Below are positions 50,019 to 59,272 of a DNA stretch of 64,000 nucleotides, piece after piece. How positions within the stretch are numbered: position 1 is the stretch's first letter; the number at the start of each line of letters is the position of its first letter. The DNA is from Pseudothermotoga sp. (GTDB taxonomy: Bacteria; Thermotogota; Thermotogae; Thermotogales; DSM-5069), in the NCBI GenBank assembly GCA_003510135.1, contig DOKY01000036.1, positions 1-64,000 of the forward strand, given 5' to 3'. A model generated the notes under the pieces. It saw nothing but the letters and a program-made list of their open reading frames with translations. It was not told the origin of the DNA and ran no database searches. The position numbers and the translations under genes are program-made.

Positions 50019-50990
50019 GTGCAGGTCCTCTTTCTGAACAGGCTGAACGACGGATGGCTTCAGAAGATAGAACAGATGAAAAAGAAATATCCCCACGTTT
50101 CTTTCAGAACTCGTCACGATGGAACACTGGACGATCTTCTGGGGTCCGCCCACGTGATAGTGGCAGGCAGGCTGTCGGCTGAGCACATTCGCAAGGCGGA
50201 GAATCTCCGTTTGATAATCGTTCCCATGGCGGGAGTCAACGCCCTGGACTGGCACGCGATCAGGGAAAAAAAGATAGAGGTCTGCAACTGTCATTCCAAC
50301 GCTTTCGCCGTCGCCGAGAGGGCCCTTGCTTTGGCACTGGCATTGCTCGGGCGAGTTGTGGAGTACGATCGCGATTTGAGATACGGCGTCTGGCACGGTT
50401 ATGCCGTGCGTGGGGCAGAACGGGACTACTGGACCAGCCTGCAGGGAAAACGTGTGTGCATCGTCGGTTTTGGACACATCGGTCAGAACCTCGCCAGGCT
50501 GCTCGAGCCGTTTTCGTGCGAGATCGTTGCTGTGAGAAGGACTGCGCCGAAGGTGAAAGACAGAGTAACATCGGATCTGGACTGGGCGATTGAAACGAGC
50601 GACGTGATTTTCATAACGTTGCCTTTGACGAAAGAAACGAAGAACCTGTTCAACAGAGAGAGGCTCTTCAAGATGAAAGGCAAGTTCTTGATCAATGTTT
50701 CTCGAGGTGAGCTTCTGGACGAAGAAGCTCTGTTCGAATCCCTGAGAGACGGTGTGCTTGCCGGCGCGGCGATCGATACTTGGTACGTGTATCCGAGTTC
50801 TGAAAAAGAATGCGTCTTGCCCAGCAGATTTCCTTTCAACACGCTGCGGAACGTGGTGATGTCACCGCACGTTGGAGGATACTGCCTTGAAGCTTCGAGA
50901 GGTTTGATGAACGAAACGTTCGAAATCCTCGAAAAGTACATCCTTACGGGCAAGCTGACGAACAGGGTGGATCCAGAGTGGGAATACTGA
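50019..50990 (+). CDS. D-isomer-specific 2-hydroxyacid dehydrogenase
   Basis: 323 residues with the NAD-binding motif VCIVGFGHIGQNLARLLEPF, catalytic Arg in NVSRGELLDEEAL and C-terminal SPHVGGYCLEA, where the catalytic His of the family sits. The Glu partner is within the GAAIDTW region, which reads Asp-Thr-Trp instead of the usual Asp-Val-Phe. It may act on glyoxylate, hydroxypyruvate or another oxo-acid. GTG 50019 follows GAGGTGATCAAG. Confidence 0.87.
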   Translation: MQVLFLNRLNDGWLQKIEQMKKKYPHVSFRTRHDGTLDDLLGSAHVIVAGRLSAEHIRKAENLRLIIVPMAGVNALDWHAIREKKIEVCNCHSNAFAVAERALALALALLGRVVEYDRDLRYGVWHGYAVRGAERDYWTSLQGKRVCIVGFGHIGQNLARLLEPFSCEIVAVRRTAPKVKDRVTSDLDWAIETSDVIFITLPLTKETKNLFNRERLFKMKGKFLINVSRGELLDEEALFESLRDGVLAGAAIDTWYVYPSSEKECVLPSRFPFNTLRNVVMSPHVGGYCLEASRGLMNETFEILEKYILTGKLTNRVDPEWEY

Positions 50991-51391
50991 GGACTCACTT
51001 CGCACGCGGCCTGGTCCTGCTTGGTTTTGGAACGCTCTGTATCGTTATAGATGGGGCATTCTTCGATCTGTTTCCATCCATAGTTTTCTATTTAGTCCTG
51101 GAGTATCTCTGGTTTGAATCCAGCTTCGACCCGATCCGCGTGATGGCTGTGCTCATGTTTCATTCCATAGCCTGTTTCGCAAATCTGAGCGTTGGTCACA
51201 TAGTTCTCTTCATACTGTATGCACTGTCTCTGCTTTGGCGCGAGTACTTCCTGAAACCTTTCTTCCCTTTCGCCATCTATTCACTTTCACTGTGTGTGAC
51301 TTTCGTGTTCATTGGAAGCAACTGGATAGGTTCTGTGCTCGTTTCACTGCTGTCTCTGTCCCTCTGGAGGGTCAAACTTGAAGAGGTCTGA
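50978..51391 (+). CDS. MreD-like small membrane protein
   Basis: 137 residues with four to five hydrophobic helices and little else. It lies directly before PBP2, overlapping it by 14 nt, the place MreD takes in elongasome operons, and size fits loosely. Sequence similarity to MreD cannot be judged by eye, so the name rests on context. GTG 50978 overlaps the dehydrogenase end and lacks a clear binding site. Confidence 0.5.
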   Translation: MGILRTHFARGLVLLGFGTLCIVIDGAFFDLFPSIVFYLVLEYLWFESSFDPIRVMAVLMFHSIACFANLSVGHIVLFILYALSLLWREYFLKPFFPFAIYSLSLCVTFVFIGSNWIGSVLVSLLSLSLWRVKLEEV

Positions 51392-53033
51392 TGCCGTTCT
51401 GCTCGTGCTTCTCATAGTACCCTTCGTTATCTTGATCAGCAGGGCGTTCGTGCTTCAGGTGGTTGAGTACAGATCCCACAGAGACTACGTCGAATCGCTG
51501 AGAATCCAGGTGAAAAGTTTGGAAGCACCCCGCGGACGCATTCTCAGCAGAGACGGCGTAGTTCTCGCCTGGGACGAAGAAACGTTGATCGCACATGCAA
51601 CGCTGGCGACGGACTTCGACGAAGTCGAAAAAATCGTCGGCGCTGAGAGAAAGATGGAACTCGTGCTCAAAGGCCAGCTCACCGTCACACAGGCTGAGGC
51701 CATCAAGCTTCAACGTGCTGGCGTCTATGTGGAAAGGAAATACATAAGAAAGTACAACGGAATGGCGCCGCACGTGGTTGGTTACGTGGACACATCTCGA
51801 AACGGTGTTTCTGGCGTGGAAAGACAGTACGACGCGCTTCTGAAGGGCAAGCCAGGCTATGAGCTGGTGAGTGTCTCTCCATCCGGCAGGGTTTTAGGAA
51901 GGTTGCTCACCTCCTCGCCGCTCCCTGGAGAGGATGTAATTTTGACGATAGATTCGAAACTTCAGCAGTATGCAGAAACGCTCCTGCGTGATTCAAAAAC
52001 TAAAGGTGTGATACTGGTTCAGTCGGTGGACGGTGAGATCCTCGCCCTCGCATCGTATCCGAGTTTCGATCCAAACGCTCTCGTCAGCGGCATTGAACCG
52101 AGGCAGTGGAACAGGCTCGTAAACGATCCCAATGCACCGCTCCTGAACCGGGCAACGAGTGCTCTCTACGCCGTTGGGTCCGTTATAAAACCGCTGTACG
52201 CAATCGCCTATCTTGAAACATCCGATGAAAACGAGTTCATCGTGGATTGTAACGGCTACTACGAATACAGAACCTCAAGTGGCAAGATCGCCGGGGTGTA
52301 CAAAGATTGGTACGCACCGGGTCACGGAACGACTGATCTTCGAAAGGCGCTGCGTGTTTCCTGCAACGTTTTCTTCTACCAGCTCGCCCTGAAACTGGGC
52401 ATCAACGAAATGAAGACTTGGGCCGACAAATTCAAAATTTCTTCTATCACCGGTATAGATCTGCCCGGCGAAGCTGAGGGACTGTTCCCTGATCCGGCAT
52501 GGAAACAGAGAAGGTACGGAGAAATCTGGTATCCTGGGGACACGATCCTTTGCGGTATCGGTCAGGGTTTCATAACTCTGACACCTTTACAGATTCTCAA
52601 TTTCTTCAACACAATAGCGAACAGGGGAACGTGCTATACGCCACACGTGCTGCTTGAGACTTTTGATCCAAACACCCGAGTGAGAAAGAAGACTCAACCT
52701 GCAATCTCGTACACAATTGATCTGAAACCCGGAACCTGGGCCTTTCTTGTGAACGCGCTGATCGAGGTCGTCTCGTACAAGAATGGTCCTGCGGACGAAG
52801 GAACGGCATACCAAGCTTTCAAGGGTGCAAGTTTTCAAGCGGCAGGTAAGACGGGAACCGCTGAGGTGGGAAAAGCAGCTGAAAAACCGCATTCCTGGTT
52901 TGCCGGCTTCAGTCCCGTCAACAACCCACAGGTGGTTGTGACCGTCCTTTTGGAAAACGCAGGTACTGGCAGTGAGGCTGCGGCACCCATGGCAAGAAAG
53001 ATCCTTGAACGTTACTGGGAGCTGAGAGAATGA
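51378..53033 (+). CDS. mrdA: Penicillin-binding protein 2 (peptidoglycan transpeptidase)
   Basis: Class B PBP that cross-links lateral wall peptidoglycan. 551 residues: one N-terminal membrane anchor (residues 8-27), dimerisation/pedestal domain with PRGRILSRDGVVLA, and transpeptidase domain with SxxK in GSVIKPLYAIA, SxN in VSCNVFFYQLA, and KTG in AGKTGTAEV. The SxxK context is Ala-Val-Gly-Ser instead of the usual Pro-Gly-Ser. It overlaps the mreD-like gene and the radical SAM gene (ATGA). Confidence 0.92.
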   Translation: MKRSDAVLLVLLIVPFVILISRAFVLQVVEYRSHRDYVESLRIQVKSLEAPRGRILSRDGVVLAWDEETLIAHATLATDFDEVEKIVGAERKMELVLKGQLTVTQAEAIKLQRAGVYVERKYIRKYNGMAPHVVGYVDTSRNGVSGVERQYDALLKGKPGYELVSVSPSGRVLGRLLTSSPLPGEDVILTIDSKLQQYAETLLRDSKTKGVILVQSVDGEILALASYPSFDPNALVSGIEPRQWNRLVNDPNAPLLNRATSALYAVGSVIKPLYAIAYLETSDENEFIVDCNGYYEYRTSSGKIAGVYKDWYAPGHGTTDLRKALRVSCNVFFYQLALKLGINEMKTWADKFKISSITGIDLPGEAEGLFPDPAWKQRRYGEIWYPGDTILCGIGQGFITLTPLQILNFFNTIANRGTCYTPHVLLETFDPNTRVRKKTQPAISYTIDLKPGTWAFLVNALIEVVSYKNGPADEGTAYQAFKGASFQAAGKTGTAEVGKAAEKPHSWFAGFSPVNNPQVVVTVLLENAGTGSEAAAPMARKILERYWELRE

Positions 53034-54820
53034 TCTTGAAGATGCTTCATGAAATACTGGATCGTGTTGAGAAACCCGCGAGGTACATCGGTGGTGAGTA
53101 CAACCAAACCGTCAAGGATCCTTCGAGTGTGAAGTTGAGAGTGGGACTTCTGTTCCCGGACGTTTACGAGGTTGGGATGTCGAACCTTGGCTTGGCAATC
53201 ATCTACGACGTCCTCAACGATATGCAGAATGTATGGGCTGAGCGCATCTTCATGCCGTGGGTCGACATGATGAACATGATGAAAGATAGAAACCTTCCCC
53301 TGTTCACCATAGAATCGAAAACAGCGGTGAAAGATCTCGATCTGCTGGGTGTTTCTCTGCAGCACGAACTGCTTTACACAAACGTGTTGCACGCGCTGGA
53401 TCTGGCAAAGATACCCCTGCTTGCTGAAGAAAGGACGGATACTGACCCCATCGTGATCGCCGGTGGGCCATGCACTGTGAATCCAGAACCCATCGCACGG
53501 ATCTTCGATGCGATGGTGGTTGGAGACGGAGAGGGTATCGCAAGGGAAATCGCACAGGTCCTGATAGAGACCAAGGGTATGAAGCGCCATGAAAGGCTCA
53601 AGGTTCTCTCAAAGATGGAAGGCGTCTACGTACCTGCGTTCTACGATGGATCCACACCACCCAGACCACTCGTGCAAGGTGCACCGGAAAAAGTGAGAAG
53701 AAGGATCGAACCAGTTCTCGTCAGGAAGTTGGCCAAACGCATCGTGCCACACATGCAGCTCGTGCACGACAGAATATCCGTCGAGATCATGAGAGGTTGC
53801 ACGCGTGGCTGCAGGTTCTGCCAAGCCGGTTTCATCTACAGACCCGTCAGGGAAAAACTTTCGACCGAGGTCCTCGATGAGATTTTGAACGCCCTCACGT
53901 GCACGGGATACGAAGAGGTTGGGTTGCTTTCGCTCTCGAGTGCCGATCACACAGCTATCTCGTCGATGGCCGAGGAGCTGAAGAAGGTTTCCGACATCAA
54001 AACGATCTCTGTTTCCATACCTTCCACGCGTCTGGATGCCTTTGGAGTGATGCTGGCGAACAATGTTGGAGGTGCGAGGAGGACGGGTTTGACCTTTGCA
54101 CCCGAAGCGGGTACCCAGAGATTGAGAAACGTGATCAACAAGAACGTCTCGGAGGAAGATTTCGTCAGGGCGCTGCAACTTGCCAGAGACAGCGGATGGC
54201 GCAGGGTGAAGCTTTACTTCATGATCGGGTTGCCAACAGAAACGGACGAGGATCTCAGAGGCATAGTATCGATGAGTAAGGTTGCAAAACAGATCGGTTT
54301 CGACCTCGTCACCCTGTCCGTGGCGATGTTCATCCCAAAACCCCACACGCCGTTTCAATTCGCGGAGCAGAAAGGTCCGGAGTACTTCGAACACGCAAGA
54401 AAAATTTTGCTGCAAGCAAAGAGATTTGCGAAGATCGATTTTCACGATCCAAAAATGAGTTTGATCGAGGGGATCCTCTCACGAGGTGATAGAAAAACGT
54501 TCTCAACAGTTTTGGACGCATACAGGTTGGGAGCGTGTTTCGACAGCTGGCAAAACCTGTTCGACTATCAGAAATGGTCAAAGGCCTTGGAAACAAACGG
54601 GATAGACGTGAAGCAACAGCTGAGAGCAAGAACGCTCGATGAGCCCCTGCCTTGGGATCATATCGACACCGGGGTCGATAGGGCTTTCCTCGCAAAAGAA
54701 TTTGAGAAGGCTCTTCGGGGTGAGACGACACCGGACTGTAGATGGGCTTGTCAGGCCTGCGGAGTGTGCAATTCCACGGTGAAAAACGTTCTGGAGAGAC
54801 ATGTTGCTCAAACTTCTTGA
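53030..54820 (+). CDS. B12-binding-domain radical SAM protein (TIGR03960 type)
   Basis: 596 residues. An N-terminal cobalamin-binding-like region (LRVGLLFPDVYEVGMSNLGL ... IVIAGGPCTVNPEPIARI ... GDGEG) precedes the [4Fe-4S] motif CTRGCRFCQAGFIYRP and a TIM-barrel core. A Cys-rich C-terminus (CRWACQACGVC) may hold a second cluster. This architecture matches the family usually found next to a DUF2344 gene; that partner is not adjacent here. Reaction unknown. ATG 53030 overlaps the PBP2 stop. Confidence 0.85.
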   Translation: MILKMLHEILDRVEKPARYIGGEYNQTVKDPSSVKLRVGLLFPDVYEVGMSNLGLAIIYDVLNDMQNVWAERIFMPWVDMMNMMKDRNLPLFTIESKTAVKDLDLLGVSLQHELLYTNVLHALDLAKIPLLAEERTDTDPIVIAGGPCTVNPEPIARIFDAMVVGDGEGIAREIAQVLIETKGMKRHERLKVLSKMEGVYVPAFYDGSTPPRPLVQGAPEKVRRRIEPVLVRKLAKRIVPHMQLVHDRISVEIMRGCTRGCRFCQAGFIYRPVREKLSTEVLDEILNALTCTGYEEVGLLSLSSADHTAISSMAEELKKVSDIKTISVSIPSTRLDAFGVMLANNVGGARRTGLTFAPEAGTQRLRNVINKNVSEEDFVRALQLARDSGWRRVKLYFMIGLPTETDEDLRGIVSMSKVAKQIGFDLVTLSVAMFIPKPHTPFQFAEQKGPEYFEHARKILLQAKRFAKIDFHDPKMSLIEGILSRGDRKTFSTVLDAYRLGACFDSWQNLFDYQKWSKALETNGIDVKQQLRARTLDEPLPWDHIDTGVDRAFLAKEFEKALRGETTPDCRWACQACGVCNSTVKNVLERHVAQTS

Positions 54821-55418
54821 AGTTACCATCATTGTTGCAGGTTTCTTCGCTATTCAAAATCTGTCCAGATTGTTCAAGCCAGGGTTCAGGCTTGTGTCGC
54901 TTTCTGTCGCACAGGTGTGCTATGCAGTTCTCGTCTATCTCAGAAATCCGATCTTCAACTTTTCACCGCACCTGAAAGGATTTCTGCCTTTCGCTTTGCT
55001 TTTCATTTTGACCCTGTTTCTGGGAAGATTCCTCGGAGCAGCAGCGGCCAGTGTACAGTTCAGGCCCACCGTCATCAACTTCCTAACGCTGGGGTTGTTA
55101 CTCCCCGTCTCAGAGGAAGTTCTGTTCAGGGGGACTTTGCTCGCTCTTTTCCCGAACGCGTTCTTCAACGGGATTCTGTTTTCCGTGTTTCATCTGTTCA
55201 ATGTCTTTTCGAAGTTCGAGTCTTTTTCTCTCTACAATCTGGTCTACAGGTTCGCGGTCGGTTTCATCTTCGCCAGCTCAACGCTCACAACAAAAAGCCT
55301 GTTCTCTGCGATATCCTGCCATGTAATAAACAACTGCCTGGGAATACTATTGCCTTGGTTTGAACATGAAACCAAAAAACGCCGACATGACTGTGGCGGT
55401 AAAGAACAGAAGCAATGA
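54801..55418 (+). CDS. CPBP-family intramembrane metalloprotease
   Basis: 205 residues, mostly membrane helices. The CAAX-protease/bacteriocin-processing motifs are present: VSEEVLFRGTLLA (EExxxR), FSVFHLFNV with its His, and a late SCHVINNC. It starts inside the radical SAM gene and its 3' end overlaps a convergent gene by 72 nt. Confidence 0.85.
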   Translation: MLLKLLEVTIIVAGFFAIQNLSRLFKPGFRLVSLSVAQVCYAVLVYLRNPIFNFSPHLKGFLPFALLFILTLFLGRFLGAAAASVQFRPTVINFLTLGLLLPVSEEVLFRGTLLALFPNAFFNGILFSVFHLFNVFSKFESFSLYNLVYRFAVGFIFASSTLTTKSLFSAISCHVINNCLGILLPWFEHETKKRRHDCGGKEQKQ

Positions 55419-55709
55419 AACAGAAACGGCCTTCATCGTGAGCGTTTGAACGACGAACTGCAGTGTTTCTTTCATGTAATAACCTATGAGAACGTAACTC
55501 AAAATTCCCGCGACAACAAAGGAAAGCCCCAGAACCCACAGAGCTTTCGAAAAATGCCCAAACTCATGACCGACCCACCAGGACAGCACGAGCGAAAGTA
55601 TCCAGACGAGGCTCGCCGGCAAGGGTGAAAACTCGTTCAAGAGTAATTCGAACACCACTGCATGGTAAGCGATGATCATAACGATTGTGAAGAAAACGAT
55701 CTTCTTCAC
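55347..55709 (-). CDS. Small membrane protein of unknown function
   Basis: 120 residues with four hydrophobic helices. A GHEFGHFSKALW segment lies between helices two and three, recalling HExxH-like or His-pair motifs but without the right spacing for a zinc protease (HEFGH does fit HExxH). It overlaps the CPBP gene tail-to-tail and the next minus-strand gene by 4 nt. Confidence 0.6.
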   Translation of the reverse strand: MKKIVFFTIVMIIAYHAVVFELLLNEFSPLPASLVWILSLVLSWWVGHEFGHFSKALWVLGLSFVVAGILSYVLIGYYMKETLQFVVQTLTMKAVSVSLLLFFTATVMSAFFGFMFKPRQ

Positions 55710-56137
55710 TCAAACCTCACCTCTAATGGTATGTACAGGTTGATCTTCAACCAGAGCCACTCGACCGAAACATTGCTGTAGCCTTCGGTGTGCCAGTCTT
55801 TTTGTTCGTAACCTGTCCAGGCACTTGTGACAAATTCGGCTTCGGGTCGATTGAACATGGAACTGGATACCATTTTCAGAACATTTCCTCTTCTATCGTA
55901 GAAATAGATCTGATAATCCACAGGGTGGATCTTCAATCCCTCGAAACCCTCAACCACGATCTTCCCAAAGATTGAACCATCCTCGAATCTGATCGTGCAA
56001 AGGGCCTTAGCACTGGAGAGCTTTCGAGCGTAATTTCTGTAAACGAAGACCCCGGCGGTGTAGTTCATCACCACCAGGGTCAGTGCGATCCAGAAAACGA
56101 TTTTCGGAAGATTAACTCGCTTCACCAGAGACAACAT
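55706..56137 (-). CDS. Membrane-anchored extracytoplasmic protein of unknown function
   Basis: 143 residues. One N-terminal hydrophobic segment (IVFWIALTLVVMNYTAGVFVY) is followed by a beta-rich domain (CTIRFEDGSIFGKIVVEGFEGLKIHPVDYQIYFYD) that would face outward. It overlaps the end of oppF by 26 nt and the next gene by 4 nt, so it may be read with the transporter. The start is uncertain; ATG 56137 is used, and a GTG five codons later is possible. Confidence 0.6.
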   Translation of the reverse strand: MLSLVKRVNLPKIVFWIALTLVVMNYTAGVFVYRNYARKLSSAKALCTIRFEDGSIFGKIVVEGFEGLKIHPVDYQIYFYDRRGNVLKMVSSSMFNRPEAEFVTSAWTGYEQKDWHTEGYSNVSVEWLWLKINLYIPLEVRFE

Positions 56138-57284
56138 AGCAGGCCACGAAGTGCTTTGGAGCAACCTCTCTCAGAGGGGGATGATCGTTGTCCTCGCAGA
56201 ACTTGACCGCATAGGGACACCTGTCGAAGAACCTGCATCGAGGCGGTGGATTTATGGGCCTGGGCACGCTACCCTTTATGTTTGGCTCACCCCTCTTCAT
56301 CTCAGGATCTGGTATTGGCACAGCTGCGAGTAACGCCTGAGTGTACGGGTGCAACGGGTTCTTCAACACCTCTTCGGTCGGCCCCCTCTCGACGATCTTT
56401 CCCAGATACATGACCGCGATGTCGTTGCTCATGTACCTGGCGACCGCAAGATCGTGAGTGATGTAAAGATAACTCATATCGTGTTCCTCGGCGAGTCTCA
56501 TCATGAGTTTCATGACGCCTGTTCTTATAGACACATCGAGCATCGATGTCGGTTCGTCGGCAACCACGAAAGAAGGATTCAGTATGAGTGCTCTCGCTAT
56601 AGCCACACGCTGTCTCTGACCACCGGACAGTTCGTGCGGAAAGCGGAACATAAAAGTTTCCGGTGGTGTCAAACCAACATCAGCAAGCATTTTCGCCACC
56701 ATTTCTTCTCTTTCTTTCAGATTCCCCACACCATGTATGTTCAAAGGTTCGGCGACGATGTCGAATATGGTCATACGCGGGTTCAACGACTCGTATGGGT
56801 CCTGAAAGATCATCTGGATCCTGCGTCTCATCTGCCAGACACGTTCGCGCCGGTTCTGGAGCAGTTCGTCCACGAACTTCGCTTCGTTTCTACCCAGATC
56901 CAGGAATCTCTGTGCATACAGAGCATCGATTCCTGTGACCGATTTCAACTGTTCATCGCTCATAGCTGCAAACTTCTTCACGTAAGTCTCGTGCACGTAC
57001 CTCTTCGCAGCCGATTCATCGTCGTACAAGAGTGGTGTCACATCTTCCTGTTCAACCACGATCCTACCGGACGTCGGTTCCTCCAGACCGACCAGCACCC
57101 TTCCTGTGGTGGTCTTTCCACAACCGGACTCTCCCACCAGCGCGAGGGATTCTTTTCTGCGTATCTCGAAACTCACATCATCAACGGCATGAACAAAGAG
57201 CTTCACCTTTCCAAAGATCTTGCGTTCTGCAGGGAAGTACTTTCGGAGGTTTTCTATCTTCAACACCACATCGTTATTCTGCAT
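56112..57284 (-). CDS. oppF: Opp/Dpp-type ABC transporter ATPase (OppF-like) with insertion
   Basis: 390 residues. Walker A GESGCGKTT, Q-loop MIFQDPYESLNPRMT, signature ELSGGQRQRVAIARAL, Walker B FVVADEPTS, and the Opp C-terminal Cys region CRFFDRCPYAVKFC that may bind an iron-sulfur cluster. Between Walker A and the Q-loop there are about 58 more residues than in E. coli OppF (roughly 85-145, including DESAAKRYVHETYVKKFAAM and GIDALYAQRFLDLGRNEAKF). ATG 57284 is the start; the frame upstream is inside oppD. Last core transporter gene. Confidence 0.9.
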   Translation of the reverse strand: MQNNDVVLKIENLRKYFPAERKIFGKVKLFVHAVDDVSFEIRRKESLALVGESGCGKTTTGRVLVGLEEPTSGRIVVEQEDVTPLLYDDESAAKRYVHETYVKKFAAMSDEQLKSVTGIDALYAQRFLDLGRNEAKFVDELLQNRRERVWQMRRRIQMIFQDPYESLNPRMTIFDIVAEPLNIHGVGNLKEREEMVAKMLADVGLTPPETFMFRFPHELSGGQRQRVAIARALILNPSFVVADEPTSMLDVSIRTGVMKLMMRLAEEHDMSYLYITHDLAVARYMSNDIAVMYLGKIVERGPTEEVLKNPLHPYTQALLAAVPIPDPEMKRGEPNIKGSVPRPINPPPRCRFFDRCPYAVKFCEDNDHPPLREVAPKHFVACYVVSGEAS

Positions 57285-58278
57285 AGAACCGCACCACCTC
57301 TTTGGGTTGAACAGGATGATGGCACGCCACGAAATGGTTCTTTTCCAACTCGCGGTACTCAGGCTCCACCTCCGAACACACCGAATCCGCCTTTGGACAT
57401 CGAGGAGCAAAACGGCAACCTTTCGGTGGGTTCAACAGGTTCGGTGGTTCACCCGGTATCGTCACCAGTTCTGTCTTCTCACCAACGGTGCTGGGGAAAG
57501 CATGCATCAGCCCGTACGTGTAGGGGTGCATGGGCTGCTTGAAGATCGTCACAGCGTCGGCCAGCTCGACGAACTTGCCAGCGTACATCACCGCTATCTT
57601 GTCGCTCACCTCCGCGATCACCGCGATATCGTGGGATATGTAGATCATTGCCATGTTCAGTTTCCTCTGGATCTTCCTGATCTCTTTCAGGATCCTGTCC
57701 TGAACGATGACATCGAGAGCCGTTGTTGGTTCGTCCGCTATTATGATCTTTGGATCGCACGCCAGGGCCATTGCGATGACCGCTCTCTGTTTCATACCTC
57801 CGCTGTACTGGTGGGGATACTGGTCCATGCGCGATGGGTCAAGACCTACGAGAGTGAACAGCTCTGCAACCTTCTGCCTGGCTTTGTCCAGAGGCATATC
57901 CGGAAAATGGTTCTGAATGGCTTCGATGATTTGATCCCCCACCTTGTAGACAGGGTTCAGAGAGTTCATGGCGGCCTGGAATATCATCGAAATACCACGC
58001 CACCTGTACTTTCTCATCTCAGATTCGGGTAGGTTCACCAGATCCACAGGCCCGTTACCCATATCGAACAGCACGCTACCGCCTTTGAACTCGGCGTTGT
58101 CCGGAAGCAGCCTGAGTATCGTCATAGATATAGAAGTTTTTCCACAGCCGGATTCGCCCACTATGCCCAGGCTTTCCCCCTGATCCAGATCGAAGCTGAT
58201 ACCATCCACCGCCTTGACATAGCCCATCTTTGTCTTGTAATACATTCTCAGATCTCGCACCGACAGAAGCACCTGCAT
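57274..58278 (-). CDS. oppD: Opp/Dpp-type ABC transporter ATPase (OppD-like)
   Basis: 334 residues. Walker A GESGCGKTSIS, Q-loop MIFQAAMNSLNPVYKV, signature QYSGGMKQRAVIAMAL, Walker B IIIADEPTTALD, C-terminal CRFAPRCPKADSVC. It lacks the insertion found in its partner. The ATG at 58278 overlaps the permease stop; a GTG two codons later has a well-spaced GAGGTG and is equally possible. Confidence 0.92.
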   Translation of the reverse strand: MQVLLSVRDLRMYYKTKMGYVKAVDGISFDLDQGESLGIVGESGCGKTSISMTILRLLPDNAEFKGGSVLFDMGNGPVDLVNLPESEMRKYRWRGISMIFQAAMNSLNPVYKVGDQIIEAIQNHFPDMPLDKARQKVAELFTLVGLDPSRMDQYPHQYSGGMKQRAVIAMALACDPKIIIADEPTTALDVIVQDRILKEIRKIQRKLNMAMIYISHDIAVIAEVSDKIAVMYAGKFVELADAVTIFKQPMHPYTYGLMHAFPSTVGEKTELVTIPGEPPNLLNPPKGCRFAPRCPKADSVCSEVEPEYRELEKNHFVACHHPVQPKEVVRFYAE

Positions 58279-59258
58279 CACCTCTTCCGCAATCTTGGAT
58301 TGACGATCTCTTCAAGTCCGCGTCCGAGGAAATAGAAGGAAGAACACAACAGCGTAATGCAGACACCCGCAGGTAGCCAAAGCCACCAGTACATTCCAAT
58401 GCTTGCGCCCATGAGGTATCCGGAAGACTCCGCCATCTGTATGATCACGCCCCAGCTCATTCGTATGTTCGCCAGACCGAGGAAGGAGAGCACCGCTTCG
58501 GTGAAAATGGCACCCGTGACGTTGAACATCATGTACAGAAAAGAGAGAGGCAAGATGTTCGGTATGATGTGTTTGAATATGATGTAAGCATCGCTGGCTC
58601 CGGTCGACTTTGCCGCGTCTATGAAAGGCCTCACTTTCACGGTCAAGGCCTGGGCTTTGAGAACGAGCGTTATGGAACCGAATCCCGCCAGGATACCCAT
58701 TATGAGGGCAAGCCTGAACAGCGTCAGCTCCATGAAAGCACTCAACACCATCAGCAAGGCCAGACTCGGGAATAGCATGACAATGTCCGCAAGTCTCATG
58801 AAGAAAGTGTCTATAACGCCACCATAGTACGCCGCACTGGCGCCTATGATCGTGCCTATGATCACCGTTATGAGCGCAGCGGTGATACCGAGCACGAACT
58901 CTCTCGGTGTGCTGTACATGATCATCGCCAAGATGTCCCTACCGAGCGGATCGGTTCCCAGTGGATGCCTCAAAGAGGGTGGAGATGGATGACTCATGAT
59001 GTCCGGATCGAAACCTACGATCGGATCATAGGGCATGAAGGTCTGATAACCAAAGGAATCATGTTTCCAAAACAGATTTTTCATTACTACGGGATAAAGA
59101 GGATACAACAAGCCGAAGATCGCAAAGAATATGATCACACCCAGGCCGAACAGGGCCAGCTTCTTCTCTTTGAACAGTTCCCAGCCGGTCCTGAGCGATC
59201 TGATCCAAAGTTTCAATCTGATCTTCCATAGCGGTTCAGCAACAACCATTTCAGTCAC
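58278..59258 (-). CDS. oppC: Opp/Dpp-type ABC transporter permease (OppC-like)
   Basis: 326 residues, six membrane helices. HPLGTDPLGRDILAMIMYSTP opens the transport domain and the EAA loop appears as DAAKSTGASDAYIIFKHIIPN. The long first periplasmic loop (GYQTFMPYDPIVGFDPDIMSH) is typical of OppC. It forms the channel with OppB. Confidence 0.92.
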   Translation of the reverse strand: MTEMVVAEPLWKIRLKLWIRSLRTGWELFKEKKLALFGLGVIIFFAIFGLLYPLYPVVMKNLFWKHDSFGYQTFMPYDPIVGFDPDIMSHPSPPSLRHPLGTDPLGRDILAMIMYSTPREFVLGITAALITVIIGTIIGASAAYYGGVIDTFFMRLADIVMLFPSLALLMVLSAFMELTLFRLALIMGILAGFGSITLVLKAQALTVKVRPFIDAAKSTGASDAYIIFKHIIPNILPLSFLYMMFNVTGAIFTEAVLSFLGLANIRMSWGVIIQMAESSGYLMGASIGMYWWLWLPAGVCITLLCSSFYFLGRGLEEIVNPRLRKR

Positions 59259-59272
59259 TTTCGATCACTCCC

